64,000 nucleotides of DNA from Streptomyces sp. APSN-46.1. GTDB lineage: Bacteria > Actinomycetota > Actinomycetes > Streptomycetales > Streptomycetaceae. The stretch spans positions 150,133 through 214,132 of the forward strand of contig NZ_JALGRF010000004.1 of the NCBI RefSeq assembly GCF_022815725.1, given 5' to 3'. Both the position numbers and the translations under genes were made by a program. This document shows positions 1 through 9,239 of the stretch, piece by piece (within the stretch, counting starts at the first letter, position 1; each line of letters starts with the position of its first letter). The notes under the pieces were generated by a model. That model was not told the origin of the DNA. It did not search any database and worked only from the letters and a program-made list of their open reading frames with translations.

Positions 1-135
1 CCCAGTAGCGCCCCTACCATCCCTTGTGAGGACCAACACTCCTCGCCACAGGACCGATGGGGAACCAGCCGAATCCGCCACGCGTGGATACGATCAGTAA
101 GCAGTACAGGGCGACAACGACGGAGGAGGTGCCCC

Positions 136-954
136 ATGGGAGTCCTGAAGCGGTTCGAGCAGCGACTTGAAGGTCTGGTGAACGGCACCTTCGCCAAGGT
201 GTTCAAGTCCGAGGTCCAGCCGGTGGAGATCGCCGGTGCCCTCCAGCGGGAGTGCGACAACAACGCCACCATCTGGAACCGCGAGCGGACCGTCGTCCCG
301 AACGACTTCATCGTCGAGCTCAGCGCCGGCGACTACGAGCGCCTGAGCCCCTACTCCGGCCAGCTCGGCGACGAGCTCGCGGGCCTCGTCCGCGACTACG
401 CCAAGCAGCAGCGCTACAGCTTCATGGGCCCCATCAAGGTCCACCTGGAGAAGGCCGACGACCTCGACACCGGGCTCTACCGGGTCCGCAGTCGCACCCT
501 CGCCTCCAGCACCTCCCAAGCCCAGCCGCAGGCCCCCCAGGGCCAGCAGCCCGGCGGTTACGGCTACCCCCCGGCCGCCGTCCCCCCCATGCCCGCGGGC
601 CCGCCCCCCGGCGGCGCCCCGCGCAGGCCCGCCACCGGCGGACCGGCACCCGTACCTCCCGGCGCACCCGGCACCACGCGCCGCTGGATCGAGATCAACG
701 GCACCCGCCACCAGATCTCGCGCCCCACGCTCGTACTCGGCCGAAGCACCGAAGCCGACGTGCGGATCGACGACCCCGGCGTATCCCGCCGGCACTGTGA
801 GATCCGGACCGGAACGCCTCCGACGATCCAGGATCTCGGGTCCACCAACGGCATCGTGGTGGACGGGCAGCACACCACCCGCGCTACGCTCCGCGACGGC
901 TCGCGGATCGTCGTGGGCAGCACCACCATCATTTACCGGCAAGCCGAAGGGTGA
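136..954 (+). CDS. fhaA: FHA domain protein with DUF3662 domain (FhaA-like)
   Basis: 272 aa. The N-terminal ~125 residues match the DUF3662 domain of FhaA. A Pro/Gly/Ala-rich linker (~126-180) follows, then a C-terminal FHA domain (~181-270) with the phosphothreonine-binding signature GRS...SRRH...DLGSTNG. The ATG at 136 follows a strong GGAGGAGGT ribosome site. FHA domains read phosphothreonine marks. In mycobacteria FhaA binds the phosphorylated pseudokinase attached to the flippase MviN/MurJ and so restrains peptidoglycan synthesis; a separate homologous pseudokinase lies at 42879-44591 here. It is the first gene of a plus-strand run ending with pknB. Only 135 bases precede it in the window. 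They carry a possible -10 (TACGAT, 89-94) but no convincing -35. The family call is firm; the partner is inferred from mycobacteria. Confidence 0.93.
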   Translation: MGVLKRFEQRLEGLVNGTFAKVFKSEVQPVEIAGALQRECDNNATIWNRERTVVPNDFIVELSAGDYERLSPYSGQLGDELAGLVRDYAKQQRYSFMGPIKVHLEKADDLDTGLYRVRSRTLASSTSQAQPQAPQGQQPGGYGYPPAAVPPMPAGPPPGGAPRRPATGGPAPVPPGAPGTTRRWIEINGTRHQISRPTLVLGRSTEADVRIDDPGVSRRHCEIRTGTPPTIQDLGSTNGIVVDGQHTTRATLRDGSRIVVGSTTIIYRQAEG

Positions 955-964
955 AGCGGGGGCA

Positions 965-1468
965 ATGTCAGAGCTGACCCTGACGGTCATGCGGTTGGGT
1001 TTCCTGGCCGTTCTGTGGCTGTTCGTCATCGTGGCCGTCCAGGTCATCCGCAGCGACCTCTTCGGTACGCGCGTCACGCAGCGCGGCTCCCGCCGCAGCG
1101 GCGGGGCGGGCAGCGCGCCGCAGCAGGCGGGTGGCCGGCAGAGCGCGCCGCCACAGCAGCGCCAGCGCCGCGGGGCACCCACCAAGCTCGTCGTCTCCGA
1201 GGGCACCCTCACGGGCACCACGGTGGCCCTCGCCGGCCAGACGATCACGCTCGGCCGGGCGCACGACTCCACCATCGTGCTGGACGACGACTACGCCTCC
1301 AGCCGCCATGCCAGGATCTATCCCGACCGTGACGGCCAGTGGATCGTCGAGGATCTCGGGTCCACCAACGGCACGTATCTCGACCGGACCCGACTGACCA
1401 CCCCGACGCCCATTCCGCCGGGCGCCCCGATCCGCATCGGCAAGACCGTCATCGAGCTGCGGAAGTAG
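965..1468 (+). CDS. fhaB: membrane-anchored FHA domain protein (FhaB-like)
   Basis: 167 aa from ATG 965, ten bases after the fhaA stop and preceded by a GGGGG-rich ribosome site. One N-terminal membrane segment (~9-28) is followed by a basic Gln/Ala/Gly-rich linker and a C-terminal FHA domain (~85-165) with GRAHDST, SSRHARI and DLGSTNGTYLD. In mycobacteria FhaB (FipA) is phosphorylated by the PknA/PknB kinases and links signalling to FtsZ and FtsQ at the septum. The reading frame stays open upstream, but that extension would lie inside fhaA and lacks the family N-terminus. The gene is co-directional with fhaA and the downstream phosphatase, so all three are probably one transcript. Confidence 0.9.
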   Translation: MSELTLTVMRLGFLAVLWLFVIVAVQVIRSDLFGTRVTQRGSRRSGGAGSAPQQAGGRQSAPPQQRQRRGAPTKLVVSEGTLTGTTVALAGQTITLGRAHDSTIVLDDDYASSRHARIYPDRDGQWIVEDLGSTNGTYLDRTRLTTPTPIPPGAPIRIGKTVIELRK

Positions 1469-1612
1469 TACGAGAATGAGCGAGCGGAGCGAGCGAGCCG
1501 CGACGGTCCGTCCCCCCGAGGACACGGATCCGCGCGCGCTCCCGACCGGAGGGTGGGCAGTGTGGCTCGAGACCGGTTGTACCCGGAGGCTGCGTCGACT
1601 GGGCAGGTGCGC

Positions 1613-3079
1613 ATGAGTCTGTCCCTGCGGTTCGCCGCCGGATCGCACAAGGGCATGATCCGTGAGGGGAACGAGGACTCCGGCTACGCCGGCCCCCGTC
1701 TCCTCGCGATCGCCGACGGCATGGGAGGCCAGGCCGCCGGCGAGGTCGCCAGCTCCGAGGTGATCTCCACACTCGTACAGCTCGACGACGACGTCCCGGG
1801 CTCCGACATCCTCACCTCCCTCGCCACCGCAGTGCAGCGCGCCAACGACCAGCTGCGCGTCATGGTCGAGGAGGACCCCCAGCTCGAAGGCATGGGCACC
1901 ACGCTCACCGCCCTCCTGTGGACCGGCCAGCGCCTCGGCCTCGTCCACGTCGGCGACTCCCGCGCCTACCTGCTGCGCGACGGCCTCCTCACGCAGATCA
2001 CCCAGGACCACACCTGGGTGCAGCGCCTCGTAGACGAGGGCCGCATCACCGAAGAGGAAGCCACCACCCACCCCCAGCGCTCCCTCCTCATGCGGGCGCT
2101 CGGCAGCGGTGACACCGTCGAACCCGACCTCTCCATCCGCGAGGTCCGGGCCGGCGACCGCTACCTCATCTGCTCCGACGGGCTCTCCGGCGTCGTCTCC
2201 CACCAGACCCTGGAAGAGACGCTCGCCGACTACCACGGCCCCCACGAGACGGTGCAGGCCCTCATCCAGCTCGCGCTGCGCGGCGGCGGCCCCGACAACA
2301 TCACCTGCATCGTCGCCGACGTCCTCGACACCGACAGCGGCGACACCCTCGCCGCCCAGCTGAGCGACACCCCGGTCGTCGTCGGCGCGGTCGCGGAGAA
2401 CCAGCACCAGCTCTTCGACGGCAACGCCATGCAGACCCCGGCCGGGCGCGCCGCGGGTCTGGGCCGCCAGGCCGCCCCGCCCGCCGGCGCCTTCGGCCCG
2501 CCCGGCAGCGGCGACAACCCCGGCTACGGATACCCCGACCAGGGCCAGGGCGGCGGCGGGTACGGCGGCTTCGGCGAAGCCGACGCGAACGCCTACGACG
2601 CCGATCCACGCTACGACGACACGTACGACCACCCCCGCAGGCGCCGCGGCAAAGGGCGCAAGTGGACCGTGCGTACGCTGCTCCTCCTGCTCGTCGCCGG
2701 AGCCATCGGAGGCGGCCTCTACGCCGCCCACCGCTGGACGCAGACCCAGTACTACGTGGGCGTCAAGGGCGAACACGTCGCGCTCTACCGGGGCATCAGC
2801 CAGAACCTCGGCTGGATCCACCTCTCCCAGGTCGAGACGGACCACCCCGACATCGAGCTGAAGTACCTGCCGCCCTACAAGCGCAAGCAGGTCGAGGCCA
2901 CCATCACCGAGAGCACCCTCGACGGGGCCCGACGGAAGATCGACGAACTCGGCCTCCAGGTCTCCGCCTGCAAGAAGGACGAAGAACGCCGCAACGCCGA
3001 GACGCAGAACACCCAGACACCCAGCCCCAGCCTGACTCCCGCGGAGCAAGCGCTGGTCGGCATCTGCGGCCAGCAGTAG
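1613..3079 (+). CDS. pstP: PP2C-family Ser/Thr protein phosphatase, membrane-bound
   Basis: 488 aa. The N-terminal ~240 residues form a PP2C catalytic domain with the metal-binding and catalytic signatures GNEDS, DGMGG, GDSR and GGGPDNIT. A Gly/Tyr/Asp-rich linker, one membrane segment near residues 357-375 and a ~100-residue extracytoplasmic tail follow. The layout matches PstP, which dephosphorylates PknB and its cell-wall substrates. I chose ATG 1613 because homology begins there (MSLSLRF). An in-frame GTG at 1553 would add 20 residues without family likeness and cannot be excluded. It sits between fhaB and the SEDS gene, the usual actinobacterial order. Confidence 0.92.
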   Translation: MSLSLRFAAGSHKGMIREGNEDSGYAGPRLLAIADGMGGQAAGEVASSEVISTLVQLDDDVPGSDILTSLATAVQRANDQLRVMVEEDPQLEGMGTTLTALLWTGQRLGLVHVGDSRAYLLRDGLLTQITQDHTWVQRLVDEGRITEEEATTHPQRSLLMRALGSGDTVEPDLSIREVRAGDRYLICSDGLSGVVSHQTLEETLADYHGPHETVQALIQLALRGGGPDNITCIVADVLDTDSGDTLAAQLSDTPVVVGAVAENQHQLFDGNAMQTPAGRAAGLGRQAAPPAGAFGPPGSGDNPGYGYPDQGQGGGGYGGFGEADANAYDADPRYDDTYDHPRRRRGKGRKWTVRTLLLLLVAGAIGGGLYAAHRWTQTQYYVGVKGEHVALYRGISQNLGWIHLSQVETDHPDIELKYLPPYKRKQVEATITESTLDGARRKIDELGLQVSACKKDEERRNAETQNTQTPSPSLTPAEQALVGICGQQ

Positions 3080-3118
3080 AGCAGTAGTCACACGCGGGCG
3101 CAGGGGGCCTGCCACACC

Positions 3119-4543
3119 ATGAGCGTTGTCACCAACACGACCACCATCGGCGCCATCGAGCTGCCGAGCCGGCGGAACACCGAGCTCCTGCTGCTCGGCT
3201 TCGCCGTGGTCATTCCGATCTTCGCCTACGCCAACGCGGGCCTGTCGATCCACGGGAAGCTGCCCCCGGGCATGCTCACCTACGGGCTCGGCCTCGGCGT
3301 TCTCGCGGGGCTGGCCCACCTCGTCGTACGCCGCTACGCCAAGTACGCCGACCCGCTGCTGCTGCCGATCGCCACGCTCCTCAACGGGCTCGGCCTCGTC
3401 CTGATCTGGCGTCTGGACCAGTCCGAGCGGCTGCAGAACCTCGCGAAGATCCAGTTCGGCGCCTTCTCCGAGTCCGCGCCCCGGCAGATGATGTACACGG
3501 CCCTCGCCATCGCCCTGTTCGCCGTCGTCCTGCTGGTCCTCAAGGACCACCGCGTGCTCCAGCGGTTCACGTACATCTCCATGGCCGCCTCGCTCGTGCT
3601 GCTGATCCTGCCCGTGATCCCGGGTCTGGGAGCCGATGTCTTCGGTGCCAAGATCTGGATCAGCGTCGGCGGGTTCTCGATCCAGCCCGGCGAGTTCGCG
3701 AAGATCGTCATCGCCGTCTTCTTCGCCGGCTACCTCATGGTCAAGCGCGACGCCCTGGCGCTCGCCAGCCGCCGCTTCATGGGCCTCTACCTGCCGCGCG
3801 GCCGCGACCTCGGCCCGATCCTGATGATCTGGGCGATGAGCCTGCTCGTCCTGGTCTTCGAGAACGACCTCGGCACCTCGCTGCTCTTCTTCGGCATGTT
3901 CGTGATCATGCTGTACGTGGCTACCGAGCGGACGAGCTGGATCGTCATCGGCCTGCTCATGAGCGTGGGCGGGGCCGCCGTGGTCGGCGCCACCGCCAGC
4001 CACGTCAAGGCCCGCGTCACCGCCTGGCTCGACCCCTTCGAGTGCTACAGGACGTCCGGAGCCTGCGAGCAGGTCGGCCAGTCGATCATGAGCTTCGGCT
4101 CCGGCGGCGTCCTCGGCACCGGCTGGGGCCAGGGCAACTCCGACCTCATCGGCTTCGCCGCGAACTCCGACTTCATCTTCTCCACCGTCGGCGAAGAGCT
4201 CGGTCTCGCCGGGGTCATGGCCTTCCTCCTGCTCTACGGCCTGATCATCGAGCGCGGCGTACGCACCGCCCTCGCCGCCCGCGACCCCTTCGGCAAGCTC
4301 TTCGCCATCGGCCTCTCCGGCGCCTTCGCGCTCCAGATCTTCGTCGTCGCCGGCGGAGTCATGGGCCTCATCCCCCTCACCGGCATGACCATGCCCTTCC
4401 TCGCGTCCGGCGGCTCCTCCGTCCTCGCGAACTGGGTGCTCATCGCCATCCTCATCCGGATCAGCGACACCGCACGCCGCCCCGCCCCGGCTCCCGCCCC
4501 GTCCCCCGACTCCGAGATGACCCAGGTGGTCCGCCCGTCATGA
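3119..4543 (+). CDS. SEDS family peptidoglycan glycosyltransferase (FtsW/RodA/SpoVE type)
   Basis: 474 aa with about ten hydrophobic membrane segments and typical SEDS features, including QPGEFAK, ENDLGTSLLFFG and a loop reading FGSGGVLGTGWGQGNSD. SEDS proteins polymerise lipid II into glycan strands together with a class B PBP. That partner starts inside the last codons of this gene (ATG 4540 overlaps the stop by four bases), so the two are translationally coupled. In mycobacteria the syntenic gene is rodA. Streptomyces has several SEDS paralogues, so I give no symbol. A role in growth or sporulation-wall synthesis is inference. Confidence 0.92.
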   Translation: MSVVTNTTTIGAIELPSRRNTELLLLGFAVVIPIFAYANAGLSIHGKLPPGMLTYGLGLGVLAGLAHLVVRRYAKYADPLLLPIATLLNGLGLVLIWRLDQSERLQNLAKIQFGAFSESAPRQMMYTALAIALFAVVLLVLKDHRVLQRFTYISMAASLVLLILPVIPGLGADVFGAKIWISVGGFSIQPGEFAKIVIAVFFAGYLMVKRDALALASRRFMGLYLPRGRDLGPILMIWAMSLLVLVFENDLGTSLLFFGMFVIMLYVATERTSWIVIGLLMSVGGAAVVGATASHVKARVTAWLDPFECYRTSGACEQVGQSIMSFGSGGVLGTGWGQGNSDLIGFAANSDFIFSTVGEELGLAGVMAFLLLYGLIIERGVRTALAARDPFGKLFAIGLSGAFALQIFVVAGGVMGLIPLTGMTMPFLASGGSSVLANWVLIAILIRISDTARRPAPAPAPSPDSEMTQVVRPS

Positions 4544-6003
4544 ACAAGCCCCTGCGCCGCATCTCGCTGTTCTGCGGGCTGCTCGTCCTCGCGCTGCTGA
4601 TCCGGACCAACTGGCTGCAGTACGTCCAGGCCGAGGAACTCAGCACCCGCAAGGAAAACCGCCGGGTCCAGATCGCCCAGTACGCCACCGAACGCGGCAA
4701 CATCATCGTCGAGGGCAACCCCATCACGGGCTCCGCCACCACCGACGGCAGCGACTACAAGTACAAGCGGACCTACCTCGACGGCCCCCTGTGGGCGCCC
4801 GTCACCGGCTACGCCTCGCAGGCCTTCGGCTCCACCCAGCTGGAATCCCTCGAAGACGGCATCCTCACCGGCAACGACGACCGGCTCTTCTTCGACCGCA
4901 CCGTGGGCATGTTCACCGGCGAGAAGAAGGCCGGCGGCAACGTCGTCACCACCCTCAAGGCCGCCGCCCAGAAGGCCGCGTTCGACAAGCTCGGCGACAA
5001 GAAGGGCGCCGTCGCGGCCATCGACCCGCGCACCGGTGCCATCCTCGCCCTCGTCAGCACCCCCTCGTACGACCCCTCCAGCTTCGCGGGCAACTCCAAG
5101 ACCGACGAGAAGGCCTGGGTCTCCCTCAAGGACAGCGAGGACAAGAAGCTCGTCAACCGCGCCCTGCGCGAGACCTACCCGCCCGGCTCCACCTTCAAGG
5201 TGGTGACCGCCGCCGCGGCCCTGGAGCACGGCGTCGTCACCGACATCGAGGCGCCGACCGACACCCCCGAGCCGTACATCCTGCCCGGCACCAAGACCCC
5301 GATGGTCAACCACGCCAGCGGCTGCGAGAAGGCCAGCCTGAACAACGCGCTCCGGGTCTCCTGCAACTCCGTGTTCGCCAACCTCGGCGACAAGGTCGGC
5401 CGCGACAACATGGTGAAGACGGCCGAGAAGTTCGGTTTCAACAACGACAAGATCGACACCCCGGTGCGCGCCTTCGCCAGCGTCTACGACAAGACCATGG
5501 GCAAGGACGGCAACGCCCAGAGCGCCATCGGCCAGTTCAACACCGCCGCCACCCCGCTCCAGATGGCCATGGTCACCGCCGCCATCGCCAACGACGGCAA
5601 GCTGATGAAGCCGTACATGGTGGACCAGCTCACCGCGCCCAACCTCGACGTCATCGAGAAGCACGAGCCGCAGGAAATGAGCCGGCCCCTCTCCGCCGCC
5701 AACGCGCAGAAGCTCCAGCAGATGATGGTCAACGTCATCGATAACGGCACCGGCGGCAAGGCCAAGATCAACGGCGTCACCGTCGGCGGCAAGACCGGCA
5801 CCGCCCAGCACGGCGAGAAGAACGCCAAGCGTCCGTACGCCTGGTTCATCTCCTACGCCGAGAACCCCGACGGAACCTCCCCCGTCGCCGTCGCCGTCGT
5901 CATCGAGGACAGCGACGCCAGCCGCGAGGACATCAGCGGCGGCGGCCTCGCCGCCCCGGTCGCCAAGGCGGTCATGGAGGCCGTACTCAAGAGCAAGGGC
6001 TGA
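4540..6003 (+). CDS. pbpA: class B penicillin-binding protein (transpeptidase)
   Basis: 487 aa. The N-terminal membrane anchor (~8-24) is followed by a non-catalytic domain and then a transpeptidase domain carrying the three active-site motifs: PGSTFK (nucleophile Ser in SxxK), SCN (SxN) and KTGTAQ (KTG). It crosslinks peptidoglycan stems outside the membrane as partner of the SEDS protein encoded just upstream. The start ATG 4540 overlaps the SEDS stop. The same frame is open upstream, but only out-of-frame to the SEDS protein, so the short form is right. The homologue in mycobacteria is PbpA, a septal protein and PknB substrate. Confidence 0.93.
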   Translation: MNKPLRRISLFCGLLVLALLIRTNWLQYVQAEELSTRKENRRVQIAQYATERGNIIVEGNPITGSATTDGSDYKYKRTYLDGPLWAPVTGYASQAFGSTQLESLEDGILTGNDDRLFFDRTVGMFTGEKKAGGNVVTTLKAAAQKAAFDKLGDKKGAVAAIDPRTGAILALVSTPSYDPSSFAGNSKTDEKAWVSLKDSEDKKLVNRALRETYPPGSTFKVVTAAAALEHGVVTDIEAPTDTPEPYILPGTKTPMVNHASGCEKASLNNALRVSCNSVFANLGDKVGRDNMVKTAEKFGFNNDKIDTPVRAFASVYDKTMGKDGNAQSAIGQFNTAATPLQMAMVTAAIANDGKLMKPYMVDQLTAPNLDVIEKHEPQEMSRPLSAANAQKLQQMMVNVIDNGTGGKAKINGVTVGGKTGTAQHGEKNAKRPYAWFISYAENPDGTSPVAVAVVIEDSDASREDISGGGLAAPVAKAVMEAVLKSKG

Positions 6004-6186
6004 ACCACCCGCCGGAGTGACCCAGACCACTGAAGCGGGCCCGGATCGGAGCGTACGGTACCGGTCCGGTATCAGCCTGTGGCCGCGAACCGATCACCGA
6101 CGATCGGCCGGTAGCCTTTGCGCGAACAGCACACCGCCGGACCACACGAGGGTGCGGTCGGGACTGACGGAGAGGGCTGCAACGTT

Positions 6187-8211
6187 ATGGAAGAGCCGCG
6201 TCGCCTCGGCGGCCGGTACGAGCTGAGCCACGTGCTCGGCCGCGGTGGCATGGCCGAGGTCTACCTCGGTCACGACACCCGGCTCGGCCGTACCGTCGCC
6301 GTCAAGACCCTGCGCGCCGATCTCGCCCGCGACCCGTCCTTCCAGGCCCGGTTCCGGCGCGAGGCCCAGTCGGCCGCGTCGCTCAACCACCCGGCGATCG
6401 TCGCGGTCTACGACACCGGCGAGGACTACGTCGACAACATCTCCATCCCGTACATCGTGATGGAGTACGTCGACGGCTCGACCCTGCGTGAGCTGCTGCA
6501 CTCGGGCCGCAAGCTGCTGCCCGAGCGCACCCTCGAGATGTGCATCGGCATCCTCCAGGCCCTTGAGTACTCGCACCGCGCCGGCATCGTGCACCGCGAC
6601 ATCAAGCCCGCCAACGTCATGCTGACCCGGACCGGCCAGGTCAAGGTCATGGACTTCGGCATCGCCCGCGCCATGGGCGACTCCGGCATGACGATGACGC
6701 AGACGGCCGCCGTGATCGGCACCGCCCAGTACCTCTCCCCGGAGCAGGCCAAGGGCGAGCAGGTGGACGCGCGCTCGGACCTGTACTCCGCCGGCTGCCT
6801 GCTCTACGAGCTGCTCTGCGTCCGGCCGCCGTTCGTCGGGGACTCCCCGGTGGCCGTCGCCTACCAGCACGTACGGGAAGAGCCCCAGCCGCCGTCGAAC
6901 TTCGACCCCGAGATCACGCCCGAAATGGACGCGATCGTGCTGAAGGCGCTGGTCAAGGACCCCGACTACCGCTACCAGTCCGCCGATGAGATGCGCGCCG
7001 ACATCGAGGCCTGCCTCGACGGCCAGCCCGTCGCCGCCGCCGCTGCCATGGGAGCCGCCGGATACGGCTACCCCGACCAGGGCGGTTACGGACACCAGGG
7101 CTACGACCAGCCCACCACCGCCCTGCGCGCCGCCGACCCGGGCGGCCAGACCGCCATGCTCCCGCCGATGCCCCCGGGCGACGGCGGCGGCTACGGATAC
7201 GGCGACCAGGGCGGCCAGGGCGGCTACGACCAGGGCCACGGCCGCCGCCAGAAGAAGAGCAGGGCCTCGACGATACTGCTGGCCGTCGCCTGCGTCCTCG
7301 TCCTGGTCGGCGCCATCCTGATCGGCCAAGCCCTCTTCAGCAGCAAGGCCGACAACCGGCCCGTCGTGCCCAAGCTGATCGGCGAAACGCTGGAGTCGGC
7401 GCAGAAGAACGCCGACAACGTCGGCCTCAAGGTCGTGAAGGAAGCCGACGAACCCTGCGACAACCAGCCCAAGGGCAAGGTCTGCTCGCAGAACCCGGCG
7501 CCCGACACCAAGGCGGAGAAGGACTCCACCATCAAGGTCAAGATCTCCTCGGGCGCCCCCAAGGTGCCGGTGATCGACGTCGTCAACTTGACGTACGACA
7601 ACGCGGAGAAGGCGCTCAAGGAGAAGGGCTTCCAGGTCGAGAAGAAGCTCGTGGAGTCCGAGCGCACGGCCGGCACGGTCCTCGAACAGAACCCCAAGAG
7701 CGGCGGCGAGGCCGAGAAGAACTCGGTCATCACGCTGACCGTCGCCAAGGAAGTCTCGAAGACCCAGGTCCCCGACCTCAACGGCAAGACCAAGGAGGAG
7801 GCCTCCAAGCTCCTCCAGCAGGCCAACCTCAAGCTCGGCAGCGTCACCGAGGCCGACAACCCGGGAGTGCCTCCGAAGACGGTCTTCCAGCAGCAGTTCC
7901 CCGCGGGTGAGCCGCTCAAGCCGGGCAGCTCGGTCAACATCACGATCTCCAAGGCCGCCCAGCAGACCGATGTCCCGAACCTGACGGGCAAGAAGGTTGC
8001 CGAGGCCCGGGCCATCCTGGCCGCCAAGGGCCTGGCCTTCGGGGCGGTCGTCGCGGGCCCCGGGGACGAGAACGCCAAGATCATGTTCTCCGACCCGCCG
8101 GCCGGCACGCTGGTCGAGCCGGGCCGGGTGGTCAACGTGACCACGGTGGCCGGCAACGGTCAGCAGGACGGCGGCGGCCTCTTCGGCGGCCTCGGCGGCG
8201 ACCGCGACTAG
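6187..8211 (+). CDS. pknB: Ser/Thr protein kinase with four PASTA domains (PknB)
   Basis: 674 aa. The kinase domain (~11-275) has the glycine loop GRGGMAEVYLG, catalytic Lys40, HRDIKPAN with catalytic Asp138, DFG Asp157 and an activation loop with threonines 169, 171 and 173; mycobacterial PknB is autophosphorylated at 171 and 173. A Gly/Tyr/Gln-rich juxtamembrane linker, one membrane segment (~360-380) and four PASTA repeats follow. PASTA domains bind muropeptides or lipid II outside the cell. ATG 6187 fits the family N-terminus; 23 extra upstream codons in frame look unrelated. It closes the plus-strand cluster and is followed by a strong terminator. Confidence 0.96.
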   Translation: MEEPRRLGGRYELSHVLGRGGMAEVYLGHDTRLGRTVAVKTLRADLARDPSFQARFRREAQSAASLNHPAIVAVYDTGEDYVDNISIPYIVMEYVDGSTLRELLHSGRKLLPERTLEMCIGILQALEYSHRAGIVHRDIKPANVMLTRTGQVKVMDFGIARAMGDSGMTMTQTAAVIGTAQYLSPEQAKGEQVDARSDLYSAGCLLYELLCVRPPFVGDSPVAVAYQHVREEPQPPSNFDPEITPEMDAIVLKALVKDPDYRYQSADEMRADIEACLDGQPVAAAAAMGAAGYGYPDQGGYGHQGYDQPTTALRAADPGGQTAMLPPMPPGDGGGYGYGDQGGQGGYDQGHGRRQKKSRASTILLAVACVLVLVGAILIGQALFSSKADNRPVVPKLIGETLESAQKNADNVGLKVVKEADEPCDNQPKGKVCSQNPAPDTKAEKDSTIKVKISSGAPKVPVIDVVNLTYDNAEKALKEKGFQVEKKLVESERTAGTVLEQNPKSGGEAEKNSVITLTVAKEVSKTQVPDLNGKTKEEASKLLQQANLKLGSVTEADNPGVPPKTVFQQQFPAGEPLKPGSSVNITISKAAQQTDVPNLTGKKVAEARAILAAKGLAFGAVVAGPGDENAKIMFSDPPAGTLVEPGRVVNVTTVAGNGQQDGGGLFGGLGGDRD

Positions 8212-8228
8212 CCTCCGGCGGGTGTGAC

Positions 8229-8275
8229 AGCGAAGAGCCCGGCCCCTCTCGGTGAGAGGGGCCGGGCTCTTCGCT
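8229..8275 (+). terminator. strong hairpin terminator after pknB
   Basis: A perfect 22-bp inverted repeat (8229-8250 and 8254-8275) with a 3-base loop GGT lies 17 bases after the pknB stop. It has no long T run, as is common in Streptomyces. It sits between convergent pknB and the sortase gene and could serve both strands. Confidence 0.85.
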
Positions 8276-8494
8276 TGCCCGAACCGGCGGCGGCAACCGT
8301 CCGCGGCCGCCACGCGAAGCCCCACACGACCGCGTACGCCGTCCGACGCGACGCCTTGGCCACCGACTGCCCGAACGCCCCGGCATCGCGTCACAGCGGG
8401 ACACAGGGGCCTTCCTGGGGCCGGTGCGCCGCGCGGGGCGGCCGGGGTGGCCCGGACGGCCGGGACGGCCGGTGCAGCCGGGACGGCCGGGGCG

Positions 8495-9226
8495 TCAGCG
8501 CAGCTCCACCGGCAGGGTGCGCTTCGCGTCCACCTTCTCCGTCCGCACCAGCTCGCCCCAGACGATGTACCGGTACTTCGACGTGTACACCGGCGTGCAG
8601 GTCGTCAGCGTGATGTACCGGCCCGGGGCCGTCCTGCCCGATTCCTTCGGGACCGGGGAGATCACGTCCACGTTGTACTTCGACGTCTGCCGCAGCTCCG
8701 CGAAGACCTTGTACACGTACCAGGTGTCGCGGGTCTCGAAGACGACGGCGTCGCCGTTCCCCACCTTGTCGATGTTGTGGAACTTCGCCCCGTGGCCGTC
8801 CCGGTGCGCCGCCAGCGAGAAGTTCCCCGACTTCTCCCACGGCAGCCCCGCCTTCACCGGCTCCGTGTAGTACCCCGCCACCCCGTCGTTCAGGACGTCC
8901 GGCGCCGTGCCCCGCTTGACCAGGACCTCGCCGTTCTTCATCGCCGGCACGTGCAGGAACCCGATCCCGCCCCGCGTGTCCAGCGCCCCCGGCTCCGCCG
9001 GCGCCCCGCCGGCCGGCTCCGACCGCTGCCACTGCCGGCGGATCTCGTCACCCCGCGCCGACGCCTGCCGGTCCGCGAGGACGTTCGTCCACCACAGCGA
9101 GTACGCCACGAACAGGCCGAGCACCAGGCCCGCCGTGATCAGGAACTCGCCCAGCAGGCTCAGGAACCCCGCGAGCACGCCGCGGTTGCCGGTCGGTGCC
9201 GCGGCGCGGCGGCGGGAACGAGACAC
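8495..9226 (-). CDS. srtE2: class E sortase
   Basis: 243 aa. An N-terminal membrane segment (~25-46) is followed by a sortase fold with catalytic His141 (AAHRDGH), Cys210 (TLTTCTP) and Arg219. The LTTCTP signature and length are typical of actinobacterial class E enzymes, which in Streptomyces attach chaplins with LAxTG sorting signals to the wall. GTG 9226 is preceded by AGGACGG at a good distance and starts 13 bases after the upstream sortase stop; a longer in-frame start at 9268 would overlap that gene. The symbol is by position and likeness to the paired Streptomyces sortases, so the 1/2 assignment is tentative. No sortase substrate is encoded in the window. Confidence 0.85.
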   Translation of the reverse strand: MSRSRRRAAAPTGNRGVLAGFLSLLGEFLITAGLVLGLFVAYSLWWTNVLADRQASARGDEIRRQWQRSEPAGGAPAEPGALDTRGGIGFLHVPAMKNGEVLVKRGTAPDVLNDGVAGYYTEPVKAGLPWEKSGNFSLAAHRDGHGAKFHNIDKVGNGDAVVFETRDTWYVYKVFAELRQTSKYNVDVISPVPKESGRTAPGRYITLTTCTPVYTSKYRYIVWGELVRTEKVDAKRTLPVELR

Positions 9227-9239
9227 TGCGGATCCGTCC

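Noticed and set aside
968..4003. Very long open frame on the minus strand opposite fhaB-pstP-SEDS
   Set aside because: Biased His/Asp/Glu/Gly/Val composition, no domain, antisense to well-supported genes; a usual effect of high GC third positions.
8424..8870. Collagen-like Gly-Arg-Pro frame over the GGACGGCCGG repeats
   Set aside because: The repeats (about 8449-8491) are short GC slippage in the noncoding gap and the rest is antisense to a sortase.
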